Source: Cornus controversa (lineage: Eukaryota > Streptophyta > Magnoliopsida > Cornales > Cornaceae). Taken from it: a stretch of DNA of 64,000 nucleotides. The notes under the pieces are model-generated. The model did no database searches and was not told the DNA's origin. It worked only from the letters and a program-made list of their open reading frames with translations. This document shows, piece after piece, positions 34,813 to 47,158 of the stretch (positions are counted from its first letter, which is position 1; every line of letters begins with the position of its first letter). Made by a program: the position numbers and the translations under genes. The stretch is taken from NCBI GenBank assembly GCA_026545225.1, contig CM048853.1, positions 20,347,255 to 20,411,254 of the forward strand. Reading direction: 5' to 3'.

Positions 34813-37800
34813 CTAGTAAATGTGTTTATAAACAAATGACACTAATGCCCTTACGAACCCTTTTGACATTAAAACTTGAGAAAACATGCTCATGGTTTCC
34901 TGGACCATCAAAAATTGTTTTGTTTTTGCAATTCTCTTCTTAAATAAGTATGCTTTCAACCAAGCATAGGCGGCCCTGAAGGCTGTCCTTCTTTTCCTCT
35001 CTTTATTAGATTCGTTTATCACCATTAACTACCTTTTCTGAGTCAGAATTAGGTCGATTAAGCTCTATCATTGGCCGATGCACTTCATGCAGCAATTCCT
35101 TCACCCTTGAGGCCACTAGTCCCCTCCTCATTGTAGCTAAAGTATGTCGACCCATCTTGTTTGTGCTAGTGAACTTGATCGGAACACAAGTTTCATCATA
35201 CAGTGCAGCCTCAACAACATATACTTTAGGCACAAAAGACTTGTTATCTGTATTTATTATCTTGACTTCATCCCCATTCCACATGATCAACATTTGATGC
35301 AATGATGATGGGATACACATATTGGGGCGAATCCAATCGCGGCCCAGAAGTAAGTTATAGGCCTCTATTGATTTAATGATAAAGAAGGGAGTAAGTGAAG
35401 ATCAACCAACAACAGTGACTTCTAGAGGGAGTATTCCTTTGGTGTTTGTTAAATCACCATTGAATCCACTAATCGCAACATCTGTAGGAATTATATCTTT
35501 CATGTTTTTTTCTCAAAGCCTTCATTGTAGTTGATGGAATGACATTTACAACTGATCTATTATCGACTAAAACTCGGTTGACCTACTGGCCTTCTACCCA
35601 CATCTTAACGTATAAAGGCCTCAATTGTTGGGTTATAGCCAATGGTGGTCTTTCAAATACCACCCTATCGGCCGACACAGAGCCTTCTTTTGAAACTAGT
35701 GGCTTATTGGTCGATGTCATCTCTTGTGTAGCTTCCTGAATCACGTGGTCATTCTGATGCAGGAGCATCCGAGTCAGATAATGCTGAGCTATTAGATGAC
35801 ATGTTGATGGCACTAAAATATCATGAGTTGGCAGATCAGCGTAAAGATGGCAGGAAACCGTGACCTTATCACTAATTAGGGTATTTTTGGATGCGCTTCA
35901 GTATTTTGGCTATAACTTTGGCTACAGGTGTCAGAATCGCCTTTATGACCACAATTTGGAAAGCTTGGTTCAGCGCGCATGTCATGGACTCCCAATTAAA
36001 GCTGGGTGTGTCTTTTTTCGAGGCCAAAATCCACTGTTTTCCCCTCCAAATCTCTAATTTTAGTTATTTCTTTCCTTTTTTGGTAATATTTATTTTGTTG
36101 ATTAAGAAGAGATTCTGGGCTTGATTTGGGCCAGAATTCTGGCAACTTCCTTCTTTTATTTCATATTTTATTTTGGCAAGAATATTAAGTTTTTGCTATT
36201 TTTGGTAATGTTGACGAAGTTCAGCTATGTAACCCGGCTTGTGGGTTGATTCGAAGGTACTTTTGATTTTGAATAATAATATTGAATACCAGAGACTTTT
36301 CTCTGAGTTTTTAGGCAATTCTCGTACTTTCTTTCTGTTTATTTTCTGTTGCCCTTAGCTTACAGAATAATCACTATTCTGTCCGGCGTCACATTCTCAA
36401 GCTCAATAGGATCGATCATCGCACATAGCTGGTCAAGTTTTGCTTAAAAAATGGCTGACAAAACGACTGTCATGTTGCACACAACCCTCTTTGGGAAATT
36501 TTTGAACTTGATTCTATATTTTGCCATGTGCTTTGGATCTTGGTCGGACTGGTCTCCCTCTTGGGAAGACTTTTCATGAGCGAAGACCATAGATATATCT
36601 ATTGTCTCATCTAAAGGAGGCTTCTAATCATGACCGTCAGCTAACATCACTTGGCCATCGATCTGTTTCCTCCTCATTTCGGCTCTCTTCTGTTGCATTC
36701 TCTGTTTCTGAGCCTAAGTGGGAGCTCCTTTTAGCATCATGTTTCTAGGAAATTTAGGATGGGTGACTTTGGTCCATCAGTTATGGGTAACCACATGTGG
36801 TTTTATCATTCTTGGTGCATGAGGGACGTCTTCTTTCCTTACCCATATTTTTGGTTGATCTGGTATTCCTCTCTTAAACCTTGGTGGGTTACGATGAGCA
36901 GGAAGCATCTTGTCAAACACCTCTCTGTCTCTGCGTATAGTGACCCCTTTTCGTGATTTGATTCTTTGGAAGACCAATCGATTTGCAATCGTTTGGATAG
37001 GCTGATCTTGAGGGAACACGATCCTCTCATGGGCACTCTTCTGTATGCCTTGCCCCTTGGGTCCAATTTCTTTGTCACCAAGAGCCTTGCAATTTGGGCA
37101 ATATCCTATTTCAATTAGAGCAAATTGAGCCTCTCGTAATTTTTGTCTACAATTTATCTATTATTTTATGATTTGAAGAGCCTGATAGTGTTCTGTCAAC
37201 CACCTCCGATTGCCTGTCATTAGCCTTTGAGGCTAGGCCGATTACATTACTAGGTAAATGGTTGCTATCGAACCCCATAACCACTATTTGTTTATTTGGA
37301 AATTTCAAGGTACCTTCGACTATCACTTTCTGCACAATATTACGAAACACCATACAATCATTAGTACTATGTGTCCAATAATTATGACATGTACAATATT
37401 CTTTTCCCTTTAGCTCGGCAACTAATGGGATCTTCTGCCCTTTGGGCAAGGTGATCTGTTTATCAGCTAATAGATGATTAAAGATCTTATCAATCATGGA
37501 CAGATCGAATGAGTAAAATTTGCTTACATAGACTATTCCCCTTTTAACAGGATTGGCCGATGATAAAGCAGAGTGAGAGCCACTAGTGGATGATTTGACT
37601 CTTACTAGACTTTCACATATGTACGGCTCCTTAATATGGACCTCAGCCAAATTTACCTCAAGATCCTCATTAATTTCTGCCGAGAAAACCTCATAACTGG
37701 GATCTTTATAATAACTCCCCTTTGATGAGATTTTCCTTTCCTTTTTCTCATTAAGGATCGATTCATATCGGTTAGTCCTATCGGCCAGTTCAAATATCTC

Positions 37801-38747
37801 ATGGAATTTTATATCCTCAAATCTCTTCCTATGTTCAATATCTAAACCATTTATGGCTAACTTTGCATATTCTATTCAGGGAAGATGACTCGACACTTTA
37901 ATCGGGCCCTTCTGAACCTTGTTGTGAAAGTCTCAACCGTTTCCCTAGGAAATTGACTTAGCCTAGACAAACCAGCCAGTTTAGCCTCCGGTTTCGGACG
38001 ATAAAATTGAGTATGAAATATTTCTTCCATTTGTTGCCAATTCACTACTGAATTTGACCTCAAGTTGGAATAACAACTAAAAGCTATACTAGTTAAAGAA
38101 GTAGGGAAAAACCTAATTTCCACATTTGGTTACTACCAGCCTCTCCACATTGGATTGTAAAGCGGCCGATGTGCTCCAGTGCGAAGTTAGAGATTTTATA
38201 TCTAGTAGGATACTCCAATAAATCATATTCTTCAAGATAAGGTTTCCTAAAGGTTGGTCGATTAGTCTTTCTTAATCGTAAAGCTTGATAGATATCATCA
38301 AATTGGTTTTCAAGGACATTTGGATTTATTGGTTGCTTATGTTCTTGCCACCTCAGTGGCCAATTATTTTCTATCTGCCCCCTAGTGCAGGTGCAACCGG
38401 GGGATCTTACCTTCTTCCCCTGTTGGGGTTATCTCCAAGAGAGTCATTTCAAAAGTGTACCTACTGTTGCTCAGGCAGCCGTCTGTTCGCGGTCTCGATT
38501 AATAACTAGTTTTTTGCTTCACTAGGCTAAAACTTTCTAGACAATAGATTGCTTTGTACAGAAGGCTGGGGTAAAGGTAATATTGGACCTTTTAATTTTT
38601 GGTCAGTCTACTACTGAGCCTTCGATTGTTTAGTTGAATCTTGGGTAATAGAGCTCTGGATCGTCTATTCGATCATTCATGTGAACGCCAGTCTGGGTGA
38701 TCTTCTCATCCGTTGACCCATGTTGGTGTTAGCCACGCCAAGTTGGA
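34813..38747 (-). pseudogene. G2 gypsy gag-protease remnant, truncated before RT
   Basis: It reads leftward from the LTR at 38748. A leader is followed by a gag with Y-E-I-L-E-Y-P-like and H-I-G-R-F (about 38260-38150). The retrotransposon gag core with E-M-E-E-I-F-H-T-Q-F-Y-R-P lies at 38050-37980 and P-R-E-T-V-E-T-F-T-T-R-F-R at about 37940. A zinc-like C-T-C-H...H-S-T-N-D-C motif lies at 37395-37350. The protease has Y-V-K-M-W and a V-D-N-R-S in place of D-N/S-G (about 35600-35550), followed by an L-G-R-D-W-I-like block (about 35335) and a pre-RT region (35320-34813). There is no reverse transcriptase. Many stops and frameshifts occur. An LTR-like insert occupies about 35826-36364. The 3.6-kb LTR suggests a Tat/Ogre-type or similar large-LTR lineage; this is inference. 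Confidence 0.75.
35826..36364 (+). mobile_element. probable LTR-like insertion in G2
   Basis: The - strand gag-pro reading is interrupted between a D-P-I-E-L-E-N-V-T-P block (about 36400) and L-P-T-H-D-I-L-V-P (about 35820). The intervening 0.54 kb reads like the 3' part of an LTR on the + strand, with GACTTTTCTCTGAG and an end TTAGCTTACA at 36364. No clear target duplication was found, so the limits are provisional. Confidence 0.45.
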
Positions 38748-39472
38748 TGCACATTGCATGTATAGTGAAATACCCCTACAAAATTTCACGCATGACGTGG
38801 CTAGTCTCATACACAGAACCTGAGGGATACTAACAACTGATAGCAACAAGCATAAAAGACAAAAGACATAATGAAATAAATTCTAAAAGCAGAATAGAAA
38901 GTCTCTCTGAATTAAAATAACATTAAATAAATGAGTACATGTCTGGTAATACAATTTGGAAGTTCCGTAAACCAAGGACCCCTTAACTAGAAAGAACAAA
39001 AATTTGCAACCCTATATTAAAACCAATAACCAAAGTCTCCATAAAGTTCATGATTTAAATTCTTGAAGACGAAGATAAATTTCTACCCTGAGACTGATGA
39101 GAAGAGGTGTCTGCCACAACCAACCCTAAAACTCTATCCTCGCATTGGAACCTGTCTAGGACCTGAAATATCAACAAAGTGGGTTAAACCCATTAGCAAG
39201 TCCTATCTACTACATCCCAATCAGAGAACCAATATACACACCCTCAGTTTGAGGGACACAAGAGAAATATATAGATATAACACACGAATTCTTCCTTAAC
39301 CAGTTCATGTTTTCAAAAATAAAAGTCATCATTTACAATTTTTCATCAAAACCCTTATCATAAATTAATGAACACATTTTTTAAGTTTAGGAGAAAGAAA
39401 CATCAACATGTAATATCAAGTTTAAGCAATCCTGACATGCCACCATTTTTATCCTTTGACACTGTAATACCC

Positions 39473-39590
39473 CGCTCTCCACACCCAGGCAATGTGGGAT
39501 TGAGCACCCTGTACCCTGTCAGTATGGTAGCTCAGCCCAGTATCTATCTTCGCACCCGCCCACTCACACCCGTCCACAAGGGTTACTACA
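39473..39590 (-). mobile_element. TRIM solo LTR with internal deletion
   Basis: It runs from TGTAATACCCCGCTC to GGGTTACTACA, 118 bp, lacking about 130 bases of the middle found at 10218. Flanks are GACAC (39468-39472) and GATAC (39591-39595), one mismatch. LTR B keeps the empty site (reverse complement of TTTGATACCTTAATA near 46000), which confirms the duplicated word was GATAC. Confidence 0.85.
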
Positions 39591-39595
39591 GATAC

Positions 39596-40110
39596 CTTAA
39601 TAGGTATAGGTATAAACATACTGGTCATTCCCTATCTAGTTCATATTTTCAGAAATAAAAATCATCTTATACATTGTCCCAACAAACCCTTATCATTCAA
39701 CAATGAACATATTCTTTAGGTTCAAAATAAAGGAACATATCTATGCATTTTATTAAATGTAGGCAATCCTGACATGCCACATTATTATTCGTGGATGCCT
39801 TAATAGGTATGGACAATCTTGACATGCCCATGACAATTCTTACATGCCTCATTAAATTTAGATACCTTAATAGGTATTGGCAATCCTGACATGGCCAACA
39901 ACTTTATATGCCTCCTTTAACTTTAGATATCTTAATAGGTATTGGTAATCCTGACATGCTCCGGCAATCCTTACATGCCTCCTTTAATTTTAGATGCCTT
40001 AATAGGTATTGGCAATCCTGACATACCCGACAATCCTTCTTCCTTTAATTTTAGATACCTTAATAGGTATTGACAATCCTGACATACCTCGGCAATCCTT
40101 ACATGCCTCC
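39596..40110. repeat. tandem array in LTR A, CCTTAATAGGTATTGGCAATCC unit
   Basis: About six units of roughly 65 bases contain TACCTTAATAGGTATTGG and CAATCCTGACATGCC blocks. LTR B has the inverted equivalent (44380-44670 and 45562-45840, with TAATAAGGTATCTATACAT) in a diverged form. Confidence 0.8.
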
Positions 40111-40582
40111 CAAACTAACTTGCAACATGAATAAGAAAAGGGTGCATAATTATTGGAAATGCACAAGACATTAGAATTTAAATAATTGGATATCCAATCA
40201 TCACAAGGAGATAACTCATTCACAATTAAACTAAACCAAGTATATCATGGATAAATATAACTTCAAGGAGAGAACAGTTAAAATAAAATAAAATAACACA
40301 AACATCCATTATAGGAGCAAATACACAACCAGGCCTCCAATGTATCAAATCTTCTAGGGAGTCAAAGCCTAACTCGAATTTAGGTTCTTGGCCTATTCTG
40401 CTTCTAAGAACCCCATTTAACCATTCTGGAATTTTTTGAAATTTTTGATAATTTAAAAAAAATATTTTTCTAGTAAAAAGAAAATAACACATAATTTGAG
40501 GCATACTTTTACAACCGTCACAACCACAAGGGAAACTCATTTTCACCTAAAATTTAAAACCCAGGTGTATTTCATCCTTATA

Positions 40583-41245
40583 AAGTTACCTGAATTTTTT
40601 TAGAATTTTTTGAAAATTTAAAATATTTTCTAAAATAAAAGAAGGTGAAAAACCTTCTTTTTAGAAACTTTAAAACTAAATTTAACTACAAAGGGACCTC
40701 AATTCAACATGAAAATTCAAACCCAAGTTCATTTAACATCCAAGAAGTTACAGTAAGAATTTTGGAATATTTGGAATTATAAAAGTATTTTCTAAAATAA
40801 AAGAAGTTGAAAAACTCAATTTTTAGACACTTTAAAAATTAATTTCACTACAAGGGAAGCTCATTTTGGGATGAAACTTTAAAACCAAGTTTATTTAATC
40901 TCCATAAAGTTACAGTAGAAATTTGGAAATTTTTGAAAATTTTAAAATATTTTTCTAAAATAAAAGGAAGTGAAAACCCAATTTTTAGACACTTTAAAAA
41001 TAAATTTAAAAAAAAAGGGGAAATCTTCTTGATGTGAAATTTAAAAAATAATCCCCTTTAACCCCCATAAAGTTGACATAAAATTTTGAGAATTTTTGAA
41101 ATTATAAAAGTATTTTCTAAAATAAAAGAAATTGAAAAGCCCAATTTTTAGACACTTTAAAAATCAATTGCATTACAAGGGGAGCTCATTTTGGCATGAA
41201 AATTTATAGCCAAGTTCCTTTTACCTCCAGGAAGTTACAGTAAAA
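40583..41245. repeat. 162-bp tandem repeat inside LTR A
   Basis: AAGTTACAGTAAAAATTTGG-type starts fall at 40583, 40745, 40907, 41069 and 41232, a step of 162-163. Each unit holds TATTTTCTAAAATAAAAG, CAATTTTTAGACACTTTAAAAAT and a GGGAGCTCATTTTGG block. About four complete units are diverged by 10-25 percent by eye. Confidence 0.85.
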
Positions 41246-43440
41246 ATTTGGGAATTTTATAAAATATTTAAGTATTTTTAAAAAATGATTTTTTCAAAAT
41301 TTCAACCTATGCCTGCGAGCACTGTTCACGCGCAGGTAGCCCTTTTTCGGCCACTTATCGGCCTCCGTTTGACCCAAATTTTATACCGATCTTCTCCTCT
41401 CATCGTAAGGTATCTATTGGTACCAAAAGCTCCATTAAAAATGCCCCGAAATGAAAATCTCCAAATCACAACTTCTAAGGTTCTTCAACAAAATTTTTTT
41501 AAAAATTAAATTTAAATTCCTCCATGATCCATTCCCAAATGTTCAAGGGTAAATTTAATCCACCAAGAACCACTCAACAAACCCCAAATTGCTACAATAA
41601 ACGTCCACAAATTTAAACTTAGCATATCATTATATTCACCGTATACATGTATGCATGTATCTATATGTGTGTAAATAAATAATCAACACCAATTCTCAAT
41701 TGCCAATTTAATTTCACAAGCATCATAATTCACAGAAAAAAAAATCAAATTTCTAAAAATCAAATTTATACCAAAATGAAAGATTTAAAAAAATATGCAA
41801 CAAATAATTTACACGTTACAGGATTTAGTCCATGTATACAGATTTGAAGGGGAAGAGAAGAGTCAAACTTACCTCTTCGATGATTCAAAACTCGTCCACA
41901 CGATCACTCATTCTCTCCGTCCTTTCTTTTGTCTACACTCTGAGTTTCTGTGCGTAAGCTAACCGCAGAAACCCTAATCCCCTCTTTTCTTTAATTTTAT
42001 TATAATTTTTTTTTTCAAAAAACTAATTAAGACTAAATAAAATAAAAAGGAAAAATTAATAAAAAAAATCCTAGCCCATCAAAAATAAGTACACCTAACC
42101 CAACCATTCCAGCCCAACTCAACCCAGATTCCTCCTTAACCCAATCCAAAATTAAAATAAAGAAAACACAAAGACCCAGTCCAAATAAAATAAAATAGAA
42201 ATAAAGTAAATTACACCACAATATTTAAAGCACTAAAAGAATTTAATCTTACCAATAAAATAATTCAATTTAACTAATAAAAGAAATAAAGCATTTAAAT
42301 TAAAATTAATAGACCTCCAAAATTACGGCATTGTTAATGTAATCCCCCGTAATTTTGGAGGTATTTTAATTTTAATTTAAATGCTTTATTTATTTTTTTA
42401 GTTAAATTGAATTACTTTATTGGTTGGATTAAATTCTTTGAGTGCTTTAAATATTGTGGTGTAATTTACTTTATTTTTATTTTATTTCATTTTATTTTAT
42501 TCGGGCTGGGTCTTTGTGTTTTCTTTATTTTAATTATGGATTGGGCTAGGGAGGAATCTGAGTTGAGTTGGGATGGAATGGTTGGGCTACGTGTACTTAT
42601 TTTTGATGGGTTAGGGTTTATTTTATTAATGTTCCCTTTTAATTTTATTTAGTCTTAATTAGTTTTCGGGAAAAAAAATTCTAAAAGAAAAGAAAAGAGG
42701 GGATTAGGGTTTCTGCCGTTAGCTTACGCACAGAAACTCAGAGTGTCGACGAAAGAGAGGATGGAGAGAAGGAGCAATCGTGTGGACGGGTTTTGAATCA
42801 TCGAAGAGGCAAATTTGACTATTTTCTTCCCCTTTGAATCTGTATACATAAACTAAATCCTATAATGTGTAAATTGTTTGTTGCATTTTTTTTTAATCTT
42901 TCATTTTGGTATAAAATTGATTTTTATAAATCTGATTTTTTTTTCTGTGGATTATGATATTTGTGAAATTAAATTAGCAATTGAGGATTGGTGTTGATTA
43001 TTTATTTACACACATATAGATATATGCATACATGTATACGATGAATATAATGATATGTTAAGTTTAAATTTGTGGACGTTTATTGTAGCAATTTGTGGTT
43101 TGTTGAGTGATTTTTTCTGGATTAAATTTACCCTTGAACATTTTGGAATGGATCAAGGAGAAATTTAAATTTAAATTTTTTAAAATTTGTTGAAGAAGTC
43201 TAGAAGTTGTGATTTGGGGGTTTTCGTTTCGGGACATTTTTTTTATGGAGCTTTTGGTACCAATAGATAGCTTACGATGAGAGGAGAAGATTGATATAAA
43301 ATTTGGGTCAAACGGAGGCCGGGAAGTGGCTAGAAAGGGGCTGCCTACGCCAATGAATAGTGCGCACAGGCTGGGGGTTGAAATTTTAAAAAAATTATTT
43401 TTTAAAAATACTTAAATGCTTCCAAAATTTCTCAAATTTT

Positions 43441-43930
43441 TACTGTAACTTTTTGGATGTTAAATGATCTTGATTTTAAATTTTCATGTCAAAATAAGCT
43501 CCCCTTGTAGTGAAATGATTTTTGAAGTGTCCAAAAAATTGAGTTTTTCACCTTCTTTTATTTTAGAAAATACGTTTATAATTCAAAAAATTCCCAAATT
43601 TTTATTGTAACTTCTTAGATGTTAAATTATCTTGATTTTAAATTTTTATGTCGAAATAAGCTCTCCTTGTAGTGCAATTGAGTTTTAAAGTGTCTAAAAT
43701 TGGTTTTTCACCTTCTTTTATTTTAGAAAATACTTTTATATTTTCAAAAATTCGCAAATTTTTACTGTAAGTTACTGGATGTTAAATGATCTTGATTTTA
43801 AATTTTCATGTCTAAATAAGCCCCCCTGTAGTTCAATTGAGTTTTAAAGTGTCTAAAAATTGGGTTTTTCACTTCCTTTGATTTTAGAAAATATTTTAAA
43901 ATTACAGAAAATTCAGAAAACTTTATAGAG
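43441..43930. repeat. 162-bp tandem repeat in LTR B
   Basis: TACTGTAACTTNTTGGATGTTAAAT starts at 43441, 43603 and 43763 (steps 162 and 160), with a partial fourth unit. It is the reverse-complement counterpart of the array in LTR A. Confidence 0.8.
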
Positions 43931-44379
43931 ATGAAATACACTTAGGTTTTAAATTTTAGGTCGAAATAAGCTTCCCTTGTGGTTTTATCGATTTTAAAGT
44001 ATGCCTCGAAATTATATTTATTTTCTTTTGCTGGAAAAATATTTTTTAAAATTCCCAAAAATTTCAGAAAATTCTAGAATGATTAAAGAGGGTACTTAGA
44101 AATAGAATAGACTCAGAAACCTAGATTATAGTTTGGTTTAGACTCCCTCAAAGATTTGAGCGCATAGGAGGCTTGATTGGGTATTTGATCTTATAATGGA
44201 TGGTCGTATTATTTTATTGTTTTAATTATTTTCTTCTTAAAGTTATAATTATTCATGACAGACATGGTGTAGTTTATTTGTGAATGAGTTATCTCTTTGT
44301 GATGATTCGATACCCGATAATTTAAATCCTTATGTCTTGTGTATTTTCAATAATTGTGCACCTTTTTCTTACTCATGTA

Positions 44380-44670
44380 ATAAGGTATCCATACATTATA
44401 TTTCGCATGTAAGGATTGCCCGGGCATGTCAAGATCGCCAATACCTAATAAGGTATCTATACGTCATATTTGGTATGTCAAGATTGTAAGGCGTGTCAGG
44501 ATTGCCAATACCTAATAAGGTATCTATACATCAAATTTGGCATGTCAGGATTGTCAGGATCGCCAATACCTAATAAGGTATCTATACATTATATGTGGCA
44601 TATTAGGATTGCTAGGCATGTCAGGATCCCTAATACCTAATAAGGTATTTATACATTATATTTGGCATGT
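44380..44670. repeat. tandem array in LTR B, AATACCTAATAAGGTATCTATAC unit
   Basis: Units of about 65-70 bases with GGCATGTCAGGATTG and GCCAATACCTAATAAGGTAT. The array is split by the TRIM array at 44675 and continues at 45562-45840. Confidence 0.8.
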
Positions 44671-44674
44671 CAGG

Positions 44675-45561
44675 TGTAATACCCCGCTCCAACACATGGT
44701 ATGATATTGTCCGCTTTGGGCCAAAGCCCGCATGATTTTGCTCTTAGGTTTTACCCCAAAAGGCCTCATATCATTTGAACATAACATACTACATATAAGC
44801 ACATCCCTTTCTTCACACCCAGGCAATGTGGAATTGAGCACCCTGTACCCTGTCAGTGTGGTAGCTCAGCCCAGTGTCTGTCTTCGTACCCGCCCACTCA
44901 CACCCATCCACAAAGGTTACTACAATCCACCCCCTTATGAGGCTTGATGTCATCGTCGGCACACTTCTGGCTGGGTTTAGGCTATGATACCAACTGTAAT
45001 ACCCTGCTCCAACACATGGTATGATATTGTCCGCTTTGGGCCTGAGCCCGCACGATTTTGCTCTTGGGCTTTACCCCAAAATGCCTCATACCATTTAAAG
45101 AGAACATACTACATATAAGCACATCCCCTTGTCCACACCCAGGCGATGTGGGAATGAGCACCCTGTACCCTGTCAGTGTGGTAGTTCAGCCCAGTGTCTG
45201 TCTTCGCATCTGCCCACTCACAGCCGTCCATAAGGGTTACTATAATCCACCCCCTTACGAGGCCCGATGTCCTGGTCGGCACACTTCCGGTTGGGTTCAG
45301 GCTCTGATACCAACTGTAATACCCCGCTCTAACACATGATATGATATTGTCCGCTTTGGGCCTAAGCCTACATGATTTTGCTCTTGGGTTTTATTCCAAA
45401 AGGTCTCATACCATTTGAAGAGAATATATTACATATAAGCACATTCGCTTCTCCACACCCAATGATGTAGGATTGAGCATCCTATACCCTGTCAGTGTGG
45501 TAGCTCAGCCCAATATGTCTTCGCACCCGCCCACTCACACCCATCCACAAGGGTTATTACA
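44675..45561 (-). mobile_element. TRIM tandem array: three LTRs, two internal segments
   Basis: The LTRs are 44675-44924, 44995-45244 and 45315-45561, each TGTAATACC...TTACTACA or a close variant. The two 70-bp internal segments each carry the PBS complement (GGCTCTGATACCAAC, or GCTATGATACCAAC in the first) and a CCACCCCCTTA polypurine complement. The whole unit is flanked by TCAGG and TTAGG (one mismatch) and lies inside a tandem repeat of LTR B. It is a multimeric TRIM sharing LTRs, non-coding. Confidence 0.9.
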
Positions 45562-46844
45562 TTAGGATTGCCAAGCGTGTCAGGATCGCCAATACCTAAT
45601 AGGGTATTTATACATCATATTTGGCATGTTAGGATTGCCAGGCGTGTCAGGATCGCCAACACCTAATAAGGTATCTATACATTATATGTGGTATGTCAGG
45701 ATTGTGAGGCGTGTCAAGATCGCCAATACCTAATAAGGTATCTATACATTATATGTGGTATGTTAGGATTGCGAGGCGTGTCATGATCGCCAATACCTAA
45801 TAAGGTATTTATACATTATATTTGGCATGTCAGAATTGCCTAGATTTAATAAAATGCATGCATATGTTTCTTTATTTTAAATTTAAAGAATGTGTTCATT
45901 GTTGAATGATAAGGGTTTGTTGGGACAATGTATAAGATGGTTTTTATTTATGAAACATGAACTAGATAAGGAATGACCAGTATGTTTATATCTATACGTA
46001 TTAAGGTATCAAAGGATAAAAATGGTGGCATATCAGGATTGCTTAAACTTGATATATTATATGTTTATGTTTTATTTCTTTTGAACTTAAAGAATGTGTT
46101 CACTTTTGCATGATAAGGGTTTTGATAGAACATTGTAAAGGATGGCTGTTGTTTTGAAAATAAGAATTGGTTAAGGAAGGACTTGTATCTTATATCTATA
46201 TATTTCTCTTGTGTTCCTCATACTGAGGGTGTGTATATTGGTTCTCTGATTGGGATGTAGTAGATATGACTTGCTCGTACGTTTAACACACTTTGTTGAT
46301 ATTTCAGGTCCCAGACAGGTTCCACCGTAAGGATAGAGTTTTAGGGTTGGTTGTGGCAGACACCTCTATTGACCCAAAGGTTTCAACCTAAGGGCAATCT
46401 TGTAATTTTGATGATAACAAATCATTAATGATGTTTTGTACTAATTCCTAATTTGAGTGATTGATTTTGAAGCAATGATGTTTATTCAAGAAAACATTCA
46501 CATTGAGGATGATGTCATGAAGAGGACAATGTCAAAGAAAGCATTCCATTGAAGAAGAAGGTGTTGCCCCAAGATTTAATGACAAAGGCCATTTTTGAAG
46601 AAATGGGGTAGAAATAAGTTGGTGAGAGCTAGGAATTCATTGTCAAAGTTATTTATGAATAACATGATTGAAGCTCAATTCTATGATAGGACCATGCATT
46701 CATTTTTATATCATTTCTTGGTCTCTAATTCTCTTGAAATAGGTCTTGATATCAATTTGAGGAATTTCTAAGACCAAACAAGCTCAATGTCCTAACACTG
46801 TCTTTGATTTTTGAATATTTAAAGGTTAGAGGACTTTGAGGCAC

Positions 46845-47060
46845 CTCAAACTCAGTTTGAGCCACCTCAAAGTTACAGAAAGAAATTGAAGTTTTGAGAA
46901 GGGTTTTTGAGGCGCCTCAAACTCACTTTGAGCCACCTCAAACTCATTTCGAGCCACCTCAAAATATTTTGAGGCGCCTCAAACTGCACTTTGAGCCACC
47001 TCAAAATGCACTTTGAGCCACCTCAAAGTTTATGAGGCGCCTGAAACTCATTTTGAGTCC
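46845..47060. repeat. TTTGAG-N4-CTCAAA dyad cluster in copia 5' LTR
   Basis: About ten copies of TTTGAG followed by a 4-base centre (GCGC, CCAC or CCCC) and CTCAAA or CTGAAA. Two are perfect 16-bp palindromes, TTTGAGGCGCCTCAAA, at 46906-46921 and 46968-46983. The cluster ends about 90 bases before the TATA box. The 3' LTR has one extra unit. Confidence 0.9.
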
Positions 47061-47150
47061 CCTCAAACATGCTGAATTCAAATCCAACGGATAGTTTAGT
47101 GCATTTAATGCCCTCAACTACCTTCCAACAACTATATTTCAAAGGGGATC

Positions 47151-47158
47151 TATATATA
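47151..47158 (+). promoter_or_regulatory. TATA box of copia 5' LTR
   Basis: TATATATA lies about 90 bases downstream of the palindrome cluster and about 580 bases before the LTR end. The same box is at 55909-55916 in the 3' LTR. It is the likely pol II promoter for the element RNA. Confidence 0.6.

Larger units (their letters stand above)
38748..42330 (-). mobile_element. LTR A: G2 5' LTR, 3.6 kb
   Basis: On the - strand it runs from TGCCGTAATTTTGG at 42330 to ...CAATGTGCA at 38748, next to the G2 leader. It matches LTR B (42338 onward) in inverted orientation along almost its whole length. The first about ten bases, TGTAATACCC in C, are replaced. It contains a short TRIM (39473-39590), a 65-bp array (39596-40110) and a 162-bp array (40583-41240). 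It preserves the empty site of the copia insertion at about 39089-39110. Confidence 0.85.

Noticed and set aside
42033..42652. Mirror-image hydrophobic open frames on opposite strands
   Set aside because: They are the same LTR sequence in LTRs A and B; AT-rich LTR, not membrane protein genes.
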